In this document: one piece after another, positions 34,896 to 43,631 of the stretch
How positions within the stretch are numbered: the first letter of the stretch is position 1
Layout of the letters: each line of letters opens with the position of its first letter
Origin: Schlesneria sp.
GTDB lineage: Bacteria; Planctomycetota; Planctomycetia; Planctomycetales; Planctomycetaceae
Direction of reading: 5' to 3'
Length of the DNA stretch: 49,904 nucleotides
Assembly: GCA_028291515.1 (NCBI GenBank)
Contig: JAQGHU010000112.1
Span: 1-49,904, forward strand
The notes under the pieces: generated by a model
The model's input: the letters and a program-made list of their open reading frames with translations, nothing else
What the model was told of the DNA's origin: nothing
The model's database searches: none
Translations under genes and position numbers: made by a program

Positions 34896-36952
34896 TTAAG
34901 CCCTTCCACGATCCGGCATAGCAGGCCTTCGGATTCTCTTTCAAGTGCGACGAGATCTCGCATTATCTCGTCAAGCGTCCGTAGCGGCTGCGGCTTGTAG
35001 AAGTGTCGCGTGAACGAGATTTCGTACCCAATCTGGGTCTTCGAATGGTCGATCCAGGCATCCGGGGCGTGGGGCAAGACCTCGCGTTTGAGGAAGGCGT
35101 CGACTCCCCCCGGTTCGCGGAGCGGCACCTGCTCGGTATCCCGCAGGTCTGGATCGGGTTCATACTCGACCGACTTCTTCGTCTTCTTCTTGATGACCGG
35201 TTCGGCCAACGGGTCTTTCGTCGTGAAGGCCGCATACAGGTTCTTGAATTCGGCGGACCGCAGTGTGATGTCGAGCTGCGCCACCGCCTCTTCGAACCGA
35301 GCCTTGATGATGTTGAAGTCCATGTGCGGTTTCTTCCCACCGGCGATCCCAGCCAGCAGTTCGGCCGGCTTGTGCAGCCGTTTGTCGGCCGATGCCTTGA
35401 ACGCGGCCAGCTTCGGGGCTGTGACGTGCGTGGCGAGCCGCAATGGGCGCTCGACGGTAATCTTCGAATAACCGAATTCCTCGTTCGGGAAGATCTTCGA
35501 CTGCTCGGTCCCTTTGAACTTTAGGAACAGTTCAGTAACTTGCCGGATCTGCTCGTCAGAGAAAACGCAGTTCTTCTTGCCCAAGTTCTTATTCAGTGGC
35601 TGAAAGATCGACGTGGCATCGATGAGTTGAACTTTGCCCCGCCGGTGCGCCGGCTTGCGATTGGTAAGCACCCAGATGTAGGTTGCGATGCCGGTGTTGT
35701 AGAACATGTTGAGCGGGAGCGCGATGATGGCTTCGAGCCAGTCGTTTTCGATGATCCAGCGCCGGATGTTGCTTTCCCCCTGGCCGGCGTCACCCGTGAA
35801 CAGCGATGAGCCGTTGTGGACCTCGGCGATGCGGCTTCCCAGCGGCGTCTGGTGCTTCATCTTGCTCAGCTTGTTCACCAGGAACATAAGCTGGCCGTCG
35901 TTGGAGCGGGTGAGGAGCGAGAACTCCGGGTTGCCGTCGTGCTGGACGATGAAGCGAGGGTCTTTGATATCTCCCTTGCCCCCCATCCGTTCGAGGTCGG
36001 TCTTCCAGCTTTTTCCGTAAGGGGGATTCGAGAGCATGAAGTCGAACTCGCGGGACGGAAACCCATCCTGCGACAGTGTCGAACCGTTCTTGAAGTTCTC
36101 CGCCTCCTCGCCTTCCCCTTTCAGAAGCAGGTCGGCTTTGCTGATGGCGTAGGTTTCCGGCTGACTCTCCTGCCCGAACAGGTGGATGGCCACCTCTTTG
36201 CCGTGATCGGTTGCGAGATGACGCAGCGTGTCTTCGGCGACCGTCAACATGCCGCCTGTCCCGCACGCGCCGTCGTACACCAGGTACGTCCCCGATTCGA
36301 TCTGGTCAGCGACAGGCAGGAAGATCAGGTTGGCCATCAATTTCACGACGTCGCGCGGCGTGAAGTGCTCCCCGGCCTCTTCGTTGTTTTCCTCGTTGAA
36401 CCGCCGGATCAACTCTTCAAAGATGGTCCCCATCGCATGGTTGTCGAGTTCCGGCAGCCTGATGCTGCCATCCTCGTTCAGCACGGGGGCAGGGCTGAGA
36501 TTGATCGACTTGTCGAGAAACTTTTCAATCAATCCACCCAGGATGTCCGCCTCGACCAGCGTGGGAATCTGGTTGCGGAACTTGAACTTTTCAAGGATCT
36601 CCTGGACGTTCGGGGAGAAGCCATCGAGGTACGATTCAAAGTCGGCCTTGAGTTGTTGCTGCTTCGCGCGGGCTTTGAGGTCGGCAAGCGTAAATGCGGA
36701 CGTGTTGTAAAAGGCTTGCCCGGATGCCTGCTTGAGGGCGGCATCCTGGTTGGCGATCCGGGCCTTGTCGAGCCGCGACTTCATCGCCAACACGCCTTTC
36801 TTCGTCGCCACGAGCACGGCATCGAGACGGCGAACGACAATCATTGGTAGTATGACGTCGCGATACTTTCCCCGGACGTAGACACCGCGGAGCACGTCGT
36901 CCGCAATGTTCCAAATGAAATTTACGATCCATCGGAGTTGTCCGTTGTCCAT
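34892..36952 (-). CDS. hsdM: Type I restriction-modification N6-adenine methyltransferase (HsdM)
   Basis: A 686-residue protein. The N-terminal helical HsdM_N domain (LRWIVNFIWNIADDVLRG) is followed by an N6-adenine methyltransferase with HFTPRDVVKLM, SAM motif I YDGACGTGGML (residues 226-236) and catalytic motif IV NPPYGKSW (309-316). The C-terminal about 200 residues are helical and probably contact HsdS. It methylates one adenine in each half of the target chosen by HsdS. First gene of the six-gene operon; its ATG 36952 lies at the right edge of the island, so the operon promoter should be in 36953-37450. Confidence 0.95.
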   Translation of the reverse strand: MDNGQLRWIVNFIWNIADDVLRGVYVRGKYRDVILPMIVVRRLDAVLVATKKGVLAMKSRLDKARIANQDAALKQASGQAFYNTSAFTLADLKARAKQQQLKADFESYLDGFSPNVQEILEKFKFRNQIPTLVEADILGGLIEKFLDKSINLSPAPVLNEDGSIRLPELDNHAMGTIFEELIRRFNEENNEEAGEHFTPRDVVKLMANLIFLPVADQIESGTYLVYDGACGTGGMLTVAEDTLRHLATDHGKEVAIHLFGQESQPETYAISKADLLLKGEGEEAENFKNGSTLSQDGFPSREFDFMLSNPPYGKSWKTDLERMGGKGDIKDPRFIVQHDGNPEFSLLTRSNDGQLMFLVNKLSKMKHQTPLGSRIAEVHNGSSLFTGDAGQGESNIRRWIIENDWLEAIIALPLNMFYNTGIATYIWVLTNRKPAHRRGKVQLIDATSIFQPLNKNLGKKNCVFSDEQIRQVTELFLKFKGTEQSKIFPNEEFGYSKITVERPLRLATHVTAPKLAAFKASADKRLHKPAELLAGIAGGKKPHMDFNIIKARFEEAVAQLDITLRSAEFKNLYAAFTTKDPLAEPVIKKKTKKSVEYEPDPDLRDTEQVPLREPGGVDAFLKREVLPHAPDAWIDHSKTQIGYEISFTRHFYKPQPLRTLDEIMRDLVALERESEGLLCRIVEGLK

Positions 36953-37422
36953 TCCCGCCTCACAATTTGCCGCAGAACATATGACGAAATCGACGAGAGT
37001 GTAAACAAGCAGGTAAACATTTCCGTCGTTTGGCAGATCTATTGTTGATGTGAAGGATCAGGAAAACAATGGGCTGAGTTGGATGCACAGCCAATAAGCA
37101 GCGCAACCATAGTATCTGAATCGATTTGCGATTGATAAAAAGATTGCGATCAGCATTAATCTTCCGCATGGAGGAGCAGGAGCCCTCCTACGACCTCAGA
37201 CAGATCCAGCGCGATCTTCCCACGCCGATTTCGTGCGCCAGCACCAATTGGCGATCAGCTTCGGAACGGTGGGGCACCCGATTCGATAGGATTGCCGATC
37301 GTGACAGCGGCTTGGCTGCGCAGACGAAACAAAGGCAGGCGGAGAGACATGGGAAGCCCCTGAAATCCGGTAAAACTACCGGTGCCCTTCAGGTCAACTT
37401 GCCGCACAGCCGCCTCGATCCA
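36953..37422. other. Intergenic region upstream of the restriction operon, no gene seen
   Basis: About 470 bp between hsdM and the tRNA-Asn region. The part next to hsdM is A/T-rich (about 36970-37150) and should carry the operon promoter. A plus-strand frame of about 100 codons (37126-37431) has no ribosome site and a Ser/Arg/Gln-rich, non-domain composition, so I do not call it. No integrase or recombinase is present. Confidence 0.45.
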
Positions 37423-37446
37423 TTACGCTAAATCTTTGTAGCGTAA
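37423..37446. repeat. Perfect inverted repeat TTACGCTA-N8-TAGCGTAA
   Basis: Two 8-bp arms with an 8-base spacer, between the restriction operon and the tRNA-Asn terminator. It could be a regulator binding site or a recombination-related sequence; nothing decides between them. Confidence 0.5.
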
Positions 37447-37453
37447 ATGTTTA

Positions 37454-37477
37454 CGGGGCCGGGATTTCCCGGCCCCG
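37454..37477 (-). terminator. Hairpin terminator of tRNA-Asn
   Basis: A perfect 10-bp GC-rich stem CGGGGCCGGG/CCCGGCCCCG with loop ATTT, 5 bp beyond the tRNA 3' end. On the minus strand it is followed by TAAACATTTACG. Confidence 0.75.
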
Positions 37478-37482
37478 CATAG

Positions 37483-37555
37483 CTCCCTGACTAGGGCTCG
37501 AACCTAGGACCTAGCGGTTAACAGCCGCTCGCTCTACCGATTGAGCTATCAGGGA
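37483..37555 (-). tRNA. tRNA-Asn (anticodon GUU)
   Basis: A complete cloverleaf on the minus strand: acceptor TCCCTGA/TCAGGGA, D arm AGCTCAATCGGTAGAGC, anticodon stem AGCGG/CCGCT with loop CTGTTAA, and T arm CTAGGTTCGAGCCCTAG. Discriminator G, no encoded CCA. Its 3' end points to the restriction island. Confidence 0.95.
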
Positions 37556-37748
37556 ATGGACCAATCGTCATCCAAAAGGTTGACCTTGGCTGAGCGATTG
37601 AATATTCGATTCGGAGGCTTGTTGCAAGTCCACCCGAAAAAATTCGTCGTAGAAAATCTGGCCTGGCCTCTAACAATCGATAGTTATGCTGCCCGCCGGT
37701 GGATCGCTCCAGTTGCTGGGACGATTGCAGAGGGAGATCTTGCCTCAA

Positions 37749-38174
37749 CTATTGCATTCGGACGCCAGGGCGCTTTTCGAGCAGTACCCTATTGCCCGTC
37801 GGGCTGTATTCGATATTCGACATGAAAGAACGCATCAGCATGATCCCGCGGCCACAGGGGCGCTCGAGGTTTTCTTCCTCGGTGGGGTCAGGGACATCTT
37901 CCAGGCAGAAGCCCGGTCCTTGATCTTCAATCTCAACTCGGAGAAGCTGATCCTCAATCAAGCATTTGACACGAACGGTCTTGTCTGGGGAAAAACCATT
38001 CCCATGCTTGATTGCGTTAACGATTGCTTCGTCCAAGGCAAGACGAATCCCGAACGCATCGTGCGGCGAAAAAGACTCGAGGGTCTCAATCTTTCCAGCG
38101 ATACGTTCCAACAGCGCCTGACCCGCTTCAGCGGTGCTGGGAATTGAAACCTCAAATTGTTCGTGAACCGCCAT
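37749..38174 (-). CDS. Anti-sigma regulatory factor, RsbW-like serine kinase
   Basis: About 141 residues from ATG 38174. It is a GHKL ATPase-type domain with the N box LALDEAIVNAIKHGNG, G1 box VEIEDQGPGFCLEDVPDPT and the later GRGIMLMRSFM. This is the RsbW/SpoIIAB class, which phosphorylates STAS-domain antagonists and holds sigma factors or other partners. It is encoded 85 bp downstream of a STAS gene on the same strand, the classical antagonist/kinase pair. Start codons further upstream are possible but add a stretch outside the fold. Gene neighbours do not include a sigma factor, so the controlled target lies elsewhere. Confidence 0.87.
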   Translation of the reverse strand: MAVHEQFEVSIPSTAEAGQALLERIAGKIETLESFSPHDAFGIRLALDEAIVNAIKHGNGFSPDKTVRVKCLIEDQLLRVEIEDQGPGFCLEDVPDPTEEENLERPCGRGIMLMRSFMSNIEYSPTGNRVLLEKRPGVRMQ

Positions 38175-38259
38175 GTTGTCCGGGCGAGACCCACAAGGAA
38201 GAAGACGAAGCCAATAGGCTCTCGAAGGAGATTCACTCAACAAGTTGAATCAGACCGAA

Positions 38260-38616
38260 TCACATCCCGTCCAGAGCTTCTTCCTGGGTGGACTTGATAT
38301 CGAAGATCTTATTCAATCGCGTGATCTCGAAGACTTCATAAATCTCTGGGCGGATCGCGCACAGGCGGAGCTTGGCCTTGGCCGCCTTGACCTTCTTATC
38401 CATCGTGATGAGTTTGCCCAGCGCTGCGCTGGAGAGATACTCAACGATGCTGAAGTCGAGGACGATCTTTTTGCGACCATCTTCGTCAACCAGCGCGAAG
38501 AGCTGATTTCCAATATTTTGGATATTCGTCTCGTCGAGGATCTTCTTGTCAACGAACCTGGCAACAGTGACGCCACCAATTTCTTCGATATCCAGCCGAC
38601 GTTGTCCAGTTGACAT
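38260..38616 (-). CDS. STAS-domain anti-sigma factor antagonist (RsbV/SpoIIAA-like)
   Basis: A 118-residue single STAS domain. Strand VTVARFVDKKILDETN leads to the conserved phospho-acceptor region DFSIVEYLSSAALGKLI, where one of the paired serines would be phosphorylated by the RsbW-like kinase encoded next. ATG 38616 with GGGAAAG upstream is preferred; the frame remains open for 65 codons before it without the fold. Together with the downstream gene it forms a partner-switch module for a stress or envelope response. Confidence 0.9.
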   Translation of the reverse strand: MSTGQRRLDIEEIGGVTVARFVDKKILDETNIQNIGNQLFALVDEDGRKKIVLDFSIVEYLSSAALGKLITMDKKVKAAKAKLRLCAIRPEIYEVFEITRLNKIFDIKSTQEEALDGM

Positions 38617-38919
38617 GTGTTCTTTCCCGCGCAATGGGTGACTGGCCCGATCTGTCGCCTTGGTTGTGACTCTGTCGCAGTCTCGATTTACAACTACTAA
38701 TTCAGCAGCCGAATCCGAGCTTCCTAAGGCATTGGCATCATGCTCTCGGTTGGAATCCGTGTCAAGCGTTGGATTACTGTCTGTGAGGCCTGGACTGCAG
38801 CTTCTGGACAAGGAACCGGAATTATTGTCTGGAAAATGGCACTCAGTTCGCTCTCCGTTGCATCGATCATCTCCCTTTCGACTTGTTCATCCAGCAAAAC
38901 CTGCTTTTTTGAGCGGAAT
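38617..38919. other. Intergenic region, no gene seen
   Basis: About 300 bp between the divergent STAS and exported-protein genes. It should hold both promoters. Long frames on both strands pass through it, but they lack ribosome sites and only extend the neighbours. Confidence 0.4.
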
Positions 38920-39498
38920 ATGACAACTGAAGTTCAAACTCGCCTTCATCCAATGATGCCGATTCGCCTCGTTGCGTGTGCCGCAATTGCCACAACGCTT
39001 CTAGCCAGGACCGTTTTCGGTGGCGACTCGGTGATCGTTGAACTGAAATCCGGTCGCCGGATTCGAGCACACTCGATCGCCCAAGACGCGAGTCATCCTG
39101 ACGAGGTGACACTCAAGATTGGCAACGCCCAAATTCAAATGGAGCGAAGCATTCCGTGGCAGCGGATTGATCGGATGAGCGCCTCGGCAGATCAACGCGC
39201 GGAACTCCGCATCCCGGAGAGTGTAAAGGTCGTTGATGATTTCGAAGACCGTACGGCACTGTTACCTGTTCCGCTCCTGACAAGTACCGTCGCCCCTCTG
39301 TCGCCCGAGCATAGCAGTCTTGTCCCGACGCAACGGGGTTGGAACTCGTCTTGGAATTTGCCTGGGGGCTGCGATCTGCTCGGTTGTGCTGTGTCCTATG
39401 ATCCAGGGGTTGTTGTTGGAGTTCGCGATTTCAGCTGTTCGCCAGCACCTTTTTCAGGCCTGCGGCCAAATTGCTGCCGTTTCCCCATCGAGCCGTAG
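38920..39498 (+). CDS. Putative exported hypothetical protein with unusual C-terminus
   Basis: About 192 residues from ATG 38920 (ATG 38953 is the alternative). A signal-like segment (RLVACAAIATTLLARTVFG) leads to GDSVIVELKSGRRIRAHSI, a small beta-rich region found in planctomycete proteins that begin with a sequence of the type VxLKxGRxIxA. The second half (from about residue 110) is rich in Pro, Cys, Ser and Gly, has no visible structure, and its last 45 bp are antisense to the amidinotransferase gene. In the other frame (from about 39340) there is a hydrophobic stretch. The 3' part may therefore be frameshifted or degenerate. Function unknown. Confidence 0.5.
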   Translation: MTTEVQTRLHPMMPIRLVACAAIATTLLARTVFGGDSVIVELKSGRRIRAHSIAQDASHPDEVTLKIGNAQIQMERSIPWQRIDRMSASADQRAELRIPESVKVVDDFEDRTALLPVPLLTSTVAPLSPEHSSLVPTQRGWNSSWNLPGGCDLLGCAVSYDPGVVVGVRDFSCSPAPFSGLRPNCCRFPIEP

Positions 39499-40272
39499 AG
39501 TGAGGCATTTCGCGCTGCCGCCCGATTTTAAAAACTCACCAAGTTCCGTGGCATGAGGTGTGAAACCAGCTTCTCGCAGAGCAGTCTCCAACTTCGGGCA
39601 GCCGGCATTGAGAACGACATCTCGTCCGACAACTACTGCGTTACACGCGAAACGCGCCGCCTCATCTTCCTCGACTTCAATAAGATTCGGAATCTGCGCG
39701 AGCGCACGCCGCGCATAGTCGTCGAATGCGGCCGGATGGTAGATCGCCGTTCGAGCATCCAGCGGACAAAAGCAGGTGTCGAGATGATAGAAGTGGCCAT
39801 CGACGAGTTGCAGCGGAATGACGCGACAATCCATCTGCTGGCCTAGCCACTGCATCGCCGTCGCATCACTGCGGACGAGATATCCGGCATAGAGGGTATC
39901 GCCGCAAAACAAAGCGTCGCCCGCCCCTTCAAAATACATTCCACTCGGCATTTCAATGGTTTGGAATCCGTGACTCGAAAACCAAGCCGCATCAACAGGA
40001 GTCTCGCCCTGCCGAGCTGCATGGCGGAACGAAGACAGAAAAACTCGATCGTGCCAGATCAGACCCGCATTCGCGGTGAAAACGAGGTCAGGCAGACCTT
40101 TCACAGGATCCATCAACTGAACATCGACGTTCAAACTTGTGAGCAGATCGTAGAGTGCCCCCCACTGTTTCCGAGATTGCTCGAGATCGCTGGGGATCGC
40201 GCGACTCATCCACGGATTGATTTCGTATTCAATACCGTAGAAATCCGGCGGGCACATAAGAATTGTGGGCAT
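39454..40272 (-). CDS. Amidinotransferase-fold hydrolase (arginine deiminase / DDAH-like)
   Basis: A 272-residue pentein-fold enzyme from ATG 40272. Visible signatures: FTANAGLIW, the Glu/Asp-rich FEGAGDALFCG, the catalytic His in DGHFYHLDTCFCPL, and the nucleophilic Cys in VLNAGCPKLETAL close to the C-terminus. The size matches dimethylargininase / arginine deiminase-like family members, which hydrolyse guanidino or ureido groups of arginine derivatives. The frame is open for 61 codons before the chosen ATG, without fold. Substrate unknown; citrulline or ornithine production is likely. It overlaps the 3' end of the preceding plus-strand gene by 45 bp. Confidence 0.88.
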   Translation of the reverse strand: MPTILMCPPDFYGIEYEINPWMSRAIPSDLEQSRKQWGALYDLLTSLNVDVQLMDPVKGLPDLVFTANAGLIWHDRVFLSSFRHAARQGETPVDAAWFSSHGFQTIEMPSGMYFEGAGDALFCGDTLYAGYLVRSDATAMQWLGQQMDCRVIPLQLVDGHFYHLDTCFCPLDARTAIYHPAAFDDYARRALAQIPNLIEVEEDEAARFACNAVVVGRDVVLNAGCPKLETALREAGFTPHATELGEFLKSGGSAKCLTLRLDGETAAIWPQA

Positions 40273-40516
40273 GATGGCGGTAAAACTTTCGGCAGAGGAA
40301 GTCGACGACCACGAGAAGATGGTAGAATCGTGATCTTCAAGCCGCGATCGCAAATTTCTCCATTCGAGAAGATCGCGAAAACAATTATATGACGTACCGT
40401 GATCAGACTCGATTCGCAGAATTTGGCGAACAGCAACAGCACCATCCTGTGGCACTTGCGTCAGGCGAGCATTTCGCTAGACTTTGCCTCCGCAGCGTTG
40501 GCGATCAACGCGGCAT

Positions 40517-40590
<74 letters not shown>

Positions 40591-40593
40591 ATT

Positions 40594-40620
40594 AGAAACC
40601 CTTGTAATTCAAGGGCTTCT
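40594..40620 (+). terminator. Hairpin just after tRNA-Arg
   Basis: CCCTTG/CAAGGG with an extended lower stem AGAA/TTCT and one mismatch; the T-run after it is poor (TTCTGTCG). It may be part of tRNA 3' processing rather than a terminator. Confidence 0.45.
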
Positions 40621-40680
40621 GTCGTTTTGAGGAATGGCTTTCGAAAGTCAATTTCACAATACTGACTCATCGAATTCGAG

Positions 40681-40719
40681 GGGATCACCACATCGCTGGT
40701 GGTTCCCTTTTTTCTTTTT
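40681..40719 (+). terminator. Rho-independent terminator downstream of tRNA-Arg
   Basis: GGGA-TCACCA and TGGTG-GTTCCC form an imperfect stem (one bulge) followed by CTTTTTTCTTTTTG, a strong U-tract. It lies 90 bp beyond the tRNA. Confidence 0.75.
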
Positions 40720-40819
40720 GTCTCCGCTGACCCTGGTGCACTGATCAACTACCTGACGTGTTTTGCCAGAGGAGTGAGGTCGTCGAGTATTGAATCGAAG
40801 AGGCGAAGCCCCTTGGCTA

Positions 40820-42211
40820 CTAGACCAATTCTACCATGGGGCGGGCATTCCCTTCGACAAGATATTGCGGGCGGCCATTCAGGTCGTTGATTGTGGTCTG
40901 GCCGATATCGATGCCGAGATGATGGAACAGGGTGGCGTAGACTTCGCCGAACGTGATCGGTCGAGCGATGGCCTCCCCGGCGATACGATCCGTGGCGCCG
41001 ATGACCTGCCCGTGCTTCATTGAGCCGCCCGCCACCAATGCGCAATTGACTTGCGGCCAATGGTCGCGTCCCACGGCGGCGCTGATCTTCGGTGTCCGGC
41101 CGAATTCTCCCCACACGACGACAGCACAATCTTCGGCGAGGCCCCTCAGATGCAGATCTTCCACAAGCGCGCTGACGCATTGATCGAAGACGGGAAAATC
41201 CTCGGCTTCTCGCAGGAAGATCGAATTATTGGCTCGACCTTCGGCATTCAGACCGCCGTGAAAGTCCCACTTGCTGTAATTCAGTGTGACAACGCGGACG
41301 CCAGCCTCAATCAATCGGCGGGCGACCAGCAGGCTTTGCGGCACGCGCGGTGCTCCATTGCCGTCCATCATGATCTTCGGATCACCGGTCCCGTACCGCG
41401 CCACCGTGCGCGGATCTTCTCGCGATAGATCCAGCGCTTCAGCCAGTTTGGATGATGTGAGCAGCCCCATCGCCTGTTCGTTGAAGGCATCCAGGCCCGT
41501 CATCATCGATGTTTGATCGATCTCGCGTCGCATGGTGTCAAAACTGTTGAGCAGCGATTTCCGATCGGCCAGCCGCTCCAGCGTGACACCGTTGAGAACC
41601 ATATCTTTCCGAGTATCGCCCAGCGGCCGGAATGGCGAATGCGCGGCTCCGAGAAACCCCGGACCCGGTTCGTTGTAGGGGCCGTGAGTACAGGTGTAAC
41701 ACAAACTGACATACGGCGGGGATTCTCGACGTGCCGGACCCTGCAGCTTTGACACGGCAGTGCCGAACTGCGGCCAACCGCCGGATGGCTTCGGCTTCTT
41801 CGGATCGTGGCCGTTGAAGACCTGGATCGCATCGTGATCGTGCTGATTGCCGACCAGCGAGCGAATCACCGTCAACTTGTCCGCCATCGTCGCCAGACGG
41901 GGAAATGCCTCACAGATCTCGAATCCGGGCACATTCGTCGCAATCGGTCGCCACGGCCCAGCAATTTCCCGCGGCGCTTCCGGCTTGAGGTCAAACATGT
42001 CCTGATGCGGCGGTCCGCCCACCAGGTAAATCATGATGACGGATTTCGGCGTCTTGCGACCCGAGAGCGATTCGGCGCGGAGCAGATCCGGCAACGCCCA
42101 CCCACCAGCCGTCCCCATCGCAGCGAGAGTGCCGATCCTCAGGAAGTCGCGTCGAGAGACACCATCGCAGAAATCACGAGTCGACGTGGAACTTCCAGCA
42201 ATCGTCAACAT
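40820..42211 (-). CDS. DUF1501 family protein, Tat-exported
   Basis: A 463-residue protein. The twin-arginine signal SRRDFLRIGTLAAMGTAGGW is followed by the DUF1501 opening KSVIMIYLVGGPPHQDMFDL. PVFDQCVSALVEDLHLRGL, VVVWGEFGRTPKIS and HWPQVNCALVAGGSMKHGQV are hallmarks of this family, which shares the alkaline phosphatase-like (sulfatase) fold. AGGAG precedes ATG 42211. In planctomycetes DUF1501 genes are normally linked to PSCyt1 (DUF1549/DUF1553) genes; here the partner is absent and the neighbours are decayed genes of a related kind. Enzyme activity unknown. Confidence 0.92.
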   Translation of the reverse strand: MLTIAGSSTSTRDFCDGVSRRDFLRIGTLAAMGTAGGWALPDLLRAESLSGRKTPKSVIMIYLVGGPPHQDMFDLKPEAPREIAGPWRPIATNVPGFEICEAFPRLATMADKLTVIRSLVGNQHDHDAIQVFNGHDPKKPKPSGGWPQFGTAVSKLQGPARRESPPYVSLCYTCTHGPYNEPGPGFLGAAHSPFRPLGDTRKDMVLNGVTLERLADRKSLLNSFDTMRREIDQTSMMTGLDAFNEQAMGLLTSSKLAEALDLSREDPRTVARYGTGDPKIMMDGNGAPRVPQSLLVARRLIEAGVRVVTLNYSKWDFHGGLNAEGRANNSIFLREAEDFPVFDQCVSALVEDLHLRGLAEDCAVVVWGEFGRTPKISAAVGRDHWPQVNCALVAGGSMKHGQVIGATDRIAGEAIARPITFGEVYATLFHHLGIDIGQTTINDLNGRPQYLVEGNARPMVELV

Positions 42212-42379
42212 GCACAATCTCCTGTCGGCAGCGATGTTCTGCGAATGGCTTCCTTAATCCTCTTGTATCAACAAAACTGCATGGATGCTATTCCGATCCA
42301 AGCGACTTTTACCCCTTAAAGGGAAATCCGAAATGGCTGAAGGAGCATTCTTGAATAGCTCCGAATCCATACCTCGAAC

Positions 42380-43608
42380 TCACTCTCGGCCGTGGAATTG
42401 TTCTTCGTGAGGAAGAGCGTTGACCTTCCAGGTCGCGGGATAGAACCGGACGATTCGTGTGGGGCGGTGCCCTTCGAGTAGCATGCAGCACTTCACTTTG
42501 ATCTGAACGCCACTGCATCCGGGGACAACCGGCACCTTGTTAATTGCCAGGATGTTGCCCCCTTTGCGATCGTTGACCGGGTCATAGGTCATCAGGCACT
42601 CTCGCGCCACGGCAATGCCCCCTTGGGTGCCTTGGGATCGTCTTCCCGCTTGGAGAAGGGCCAGCCGTGAGGTTCTTCGTTGATCCCCTTCAGCTCGTCA
42701 AACAGCTTCGGGTCCACGTTGTCGAAAAAGGTGATCGTCACGATTTGAGCGTCGTCGTCGACTTCGTCGATCCAGCCTGGTAACCCGCGATCGCGAACTT
42801 GATCGCGATGACGCTCCAACTGTTGCGCCGTTGCGAGTTCGCGGCTCGGTTCGTCGAGCCAGATCTCGAGAATGCGGCCCGCACCGTAGAGCGTCGCCCA
42901 GGTGATGTTGAACTGCACGATCTGGCCAGGCGCGAGCGAATCGAGCTTTTCGAGTCCGCTCCCTTTTCGCACGCGCGTACTGGCCTGCAAGTCGAATGTC
43001 TTCGCCTTGCCGACTGCCGCACCATTCTGTTGCAACGTGGCAGTGAGCTTTCTCTCCGCGAGGTTGATGGAGTCAATCTGCCAACTCTGCTTTTGTTGCG
43101 TGTAGTAGCTAAAGTCGTCCTCCAGACGCAGGCCCGATCGTCGGATGACGAACGAAGCGGCATTCAAAAGATGCCTGGCATTTGATCCTGCCTTGTCATC
43201 GGCCGCCTTTGTATAGAACAACCCATGCAGGTGCGTTCCCAAAGGAATATCCTGCAGGTCCGCGGGAGCCCCGTGGTAATAGATCGAACCGTAAGGCAGC
43301 ATGACGCCGTCTAACGGCAAGTCCATGTAGCCGGCTTGCTGAGTATCATTTCGGTCAACACGGATCTGGAAACGGCGTTCCAAATGGTCGACTTGAATCA
43401 GTTCGCCCGAAATGGCGCGCGCCGAGTTCGGCGACGGAAACTTCCCGTCGACCAACTGAAACCACGGCAGCGATTTATCGGAACCGTCGTCCGTGCGAAA
43501 TTTCGGATCATCGGCCGCGTGCAACGAGGTGACCGACAAACACAGGCAGACGAACGCAAGTCGCGAAATCGTTCGGATAGCGAGCCCCTCGTCACTAGTT
43601 ACTTTCAT
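42380..43608 (-). pseudogene. Exported hypothetical gene split by a one-base frameshift
   Basis: The first part (43608 to 42592) encodes about 338 residues: a signal peptide (SRLAFVCLCLSVTSLHA) and a beta-rich body with the pattern YHGAPADLQDIPLGTHLHG. It stops just after PKGALPWRESA. An overlapping frame (42610 to 42380) continues with YDPVNDRKGGNIL, CSGVQIKVK, LLEGHRPTRIVRFYP and LPHEEQ, which I recognise as the normal C-terminal part of this planctomycete family. The two frames join if the C5 run at 42618-42622 had six bases; the joint would then read PKGGIAVARECLMTYD. A real frameshift or a homopolymer sequencing error is possible. GGAG lies 7 bp before ATG 43608. Confidence 0.7.
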
Positions 43609-43631
43609 CTCGTCACTCCATCGATCCATCC

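Noticed and set aside
35816-36850. Plus-strand frame of 344 codons
   Set aside because: Antisense to hsdM with intact methyltransferase motifs.
37126-37431. Possible plus-strand gene of about 100 codons between hsdM and tRNA-Asn
   Set aside because: No ribosome site, no hydrophobic or domain pattern, and it runs up to a perfect inverted repeat at its end.
27570-37483. Integrative element ended by direct repeats of the tRNA-Asn 3' end
   Set aside because: No copy of the tRNA 3' sequence and no integrase gene were found at the distal border.
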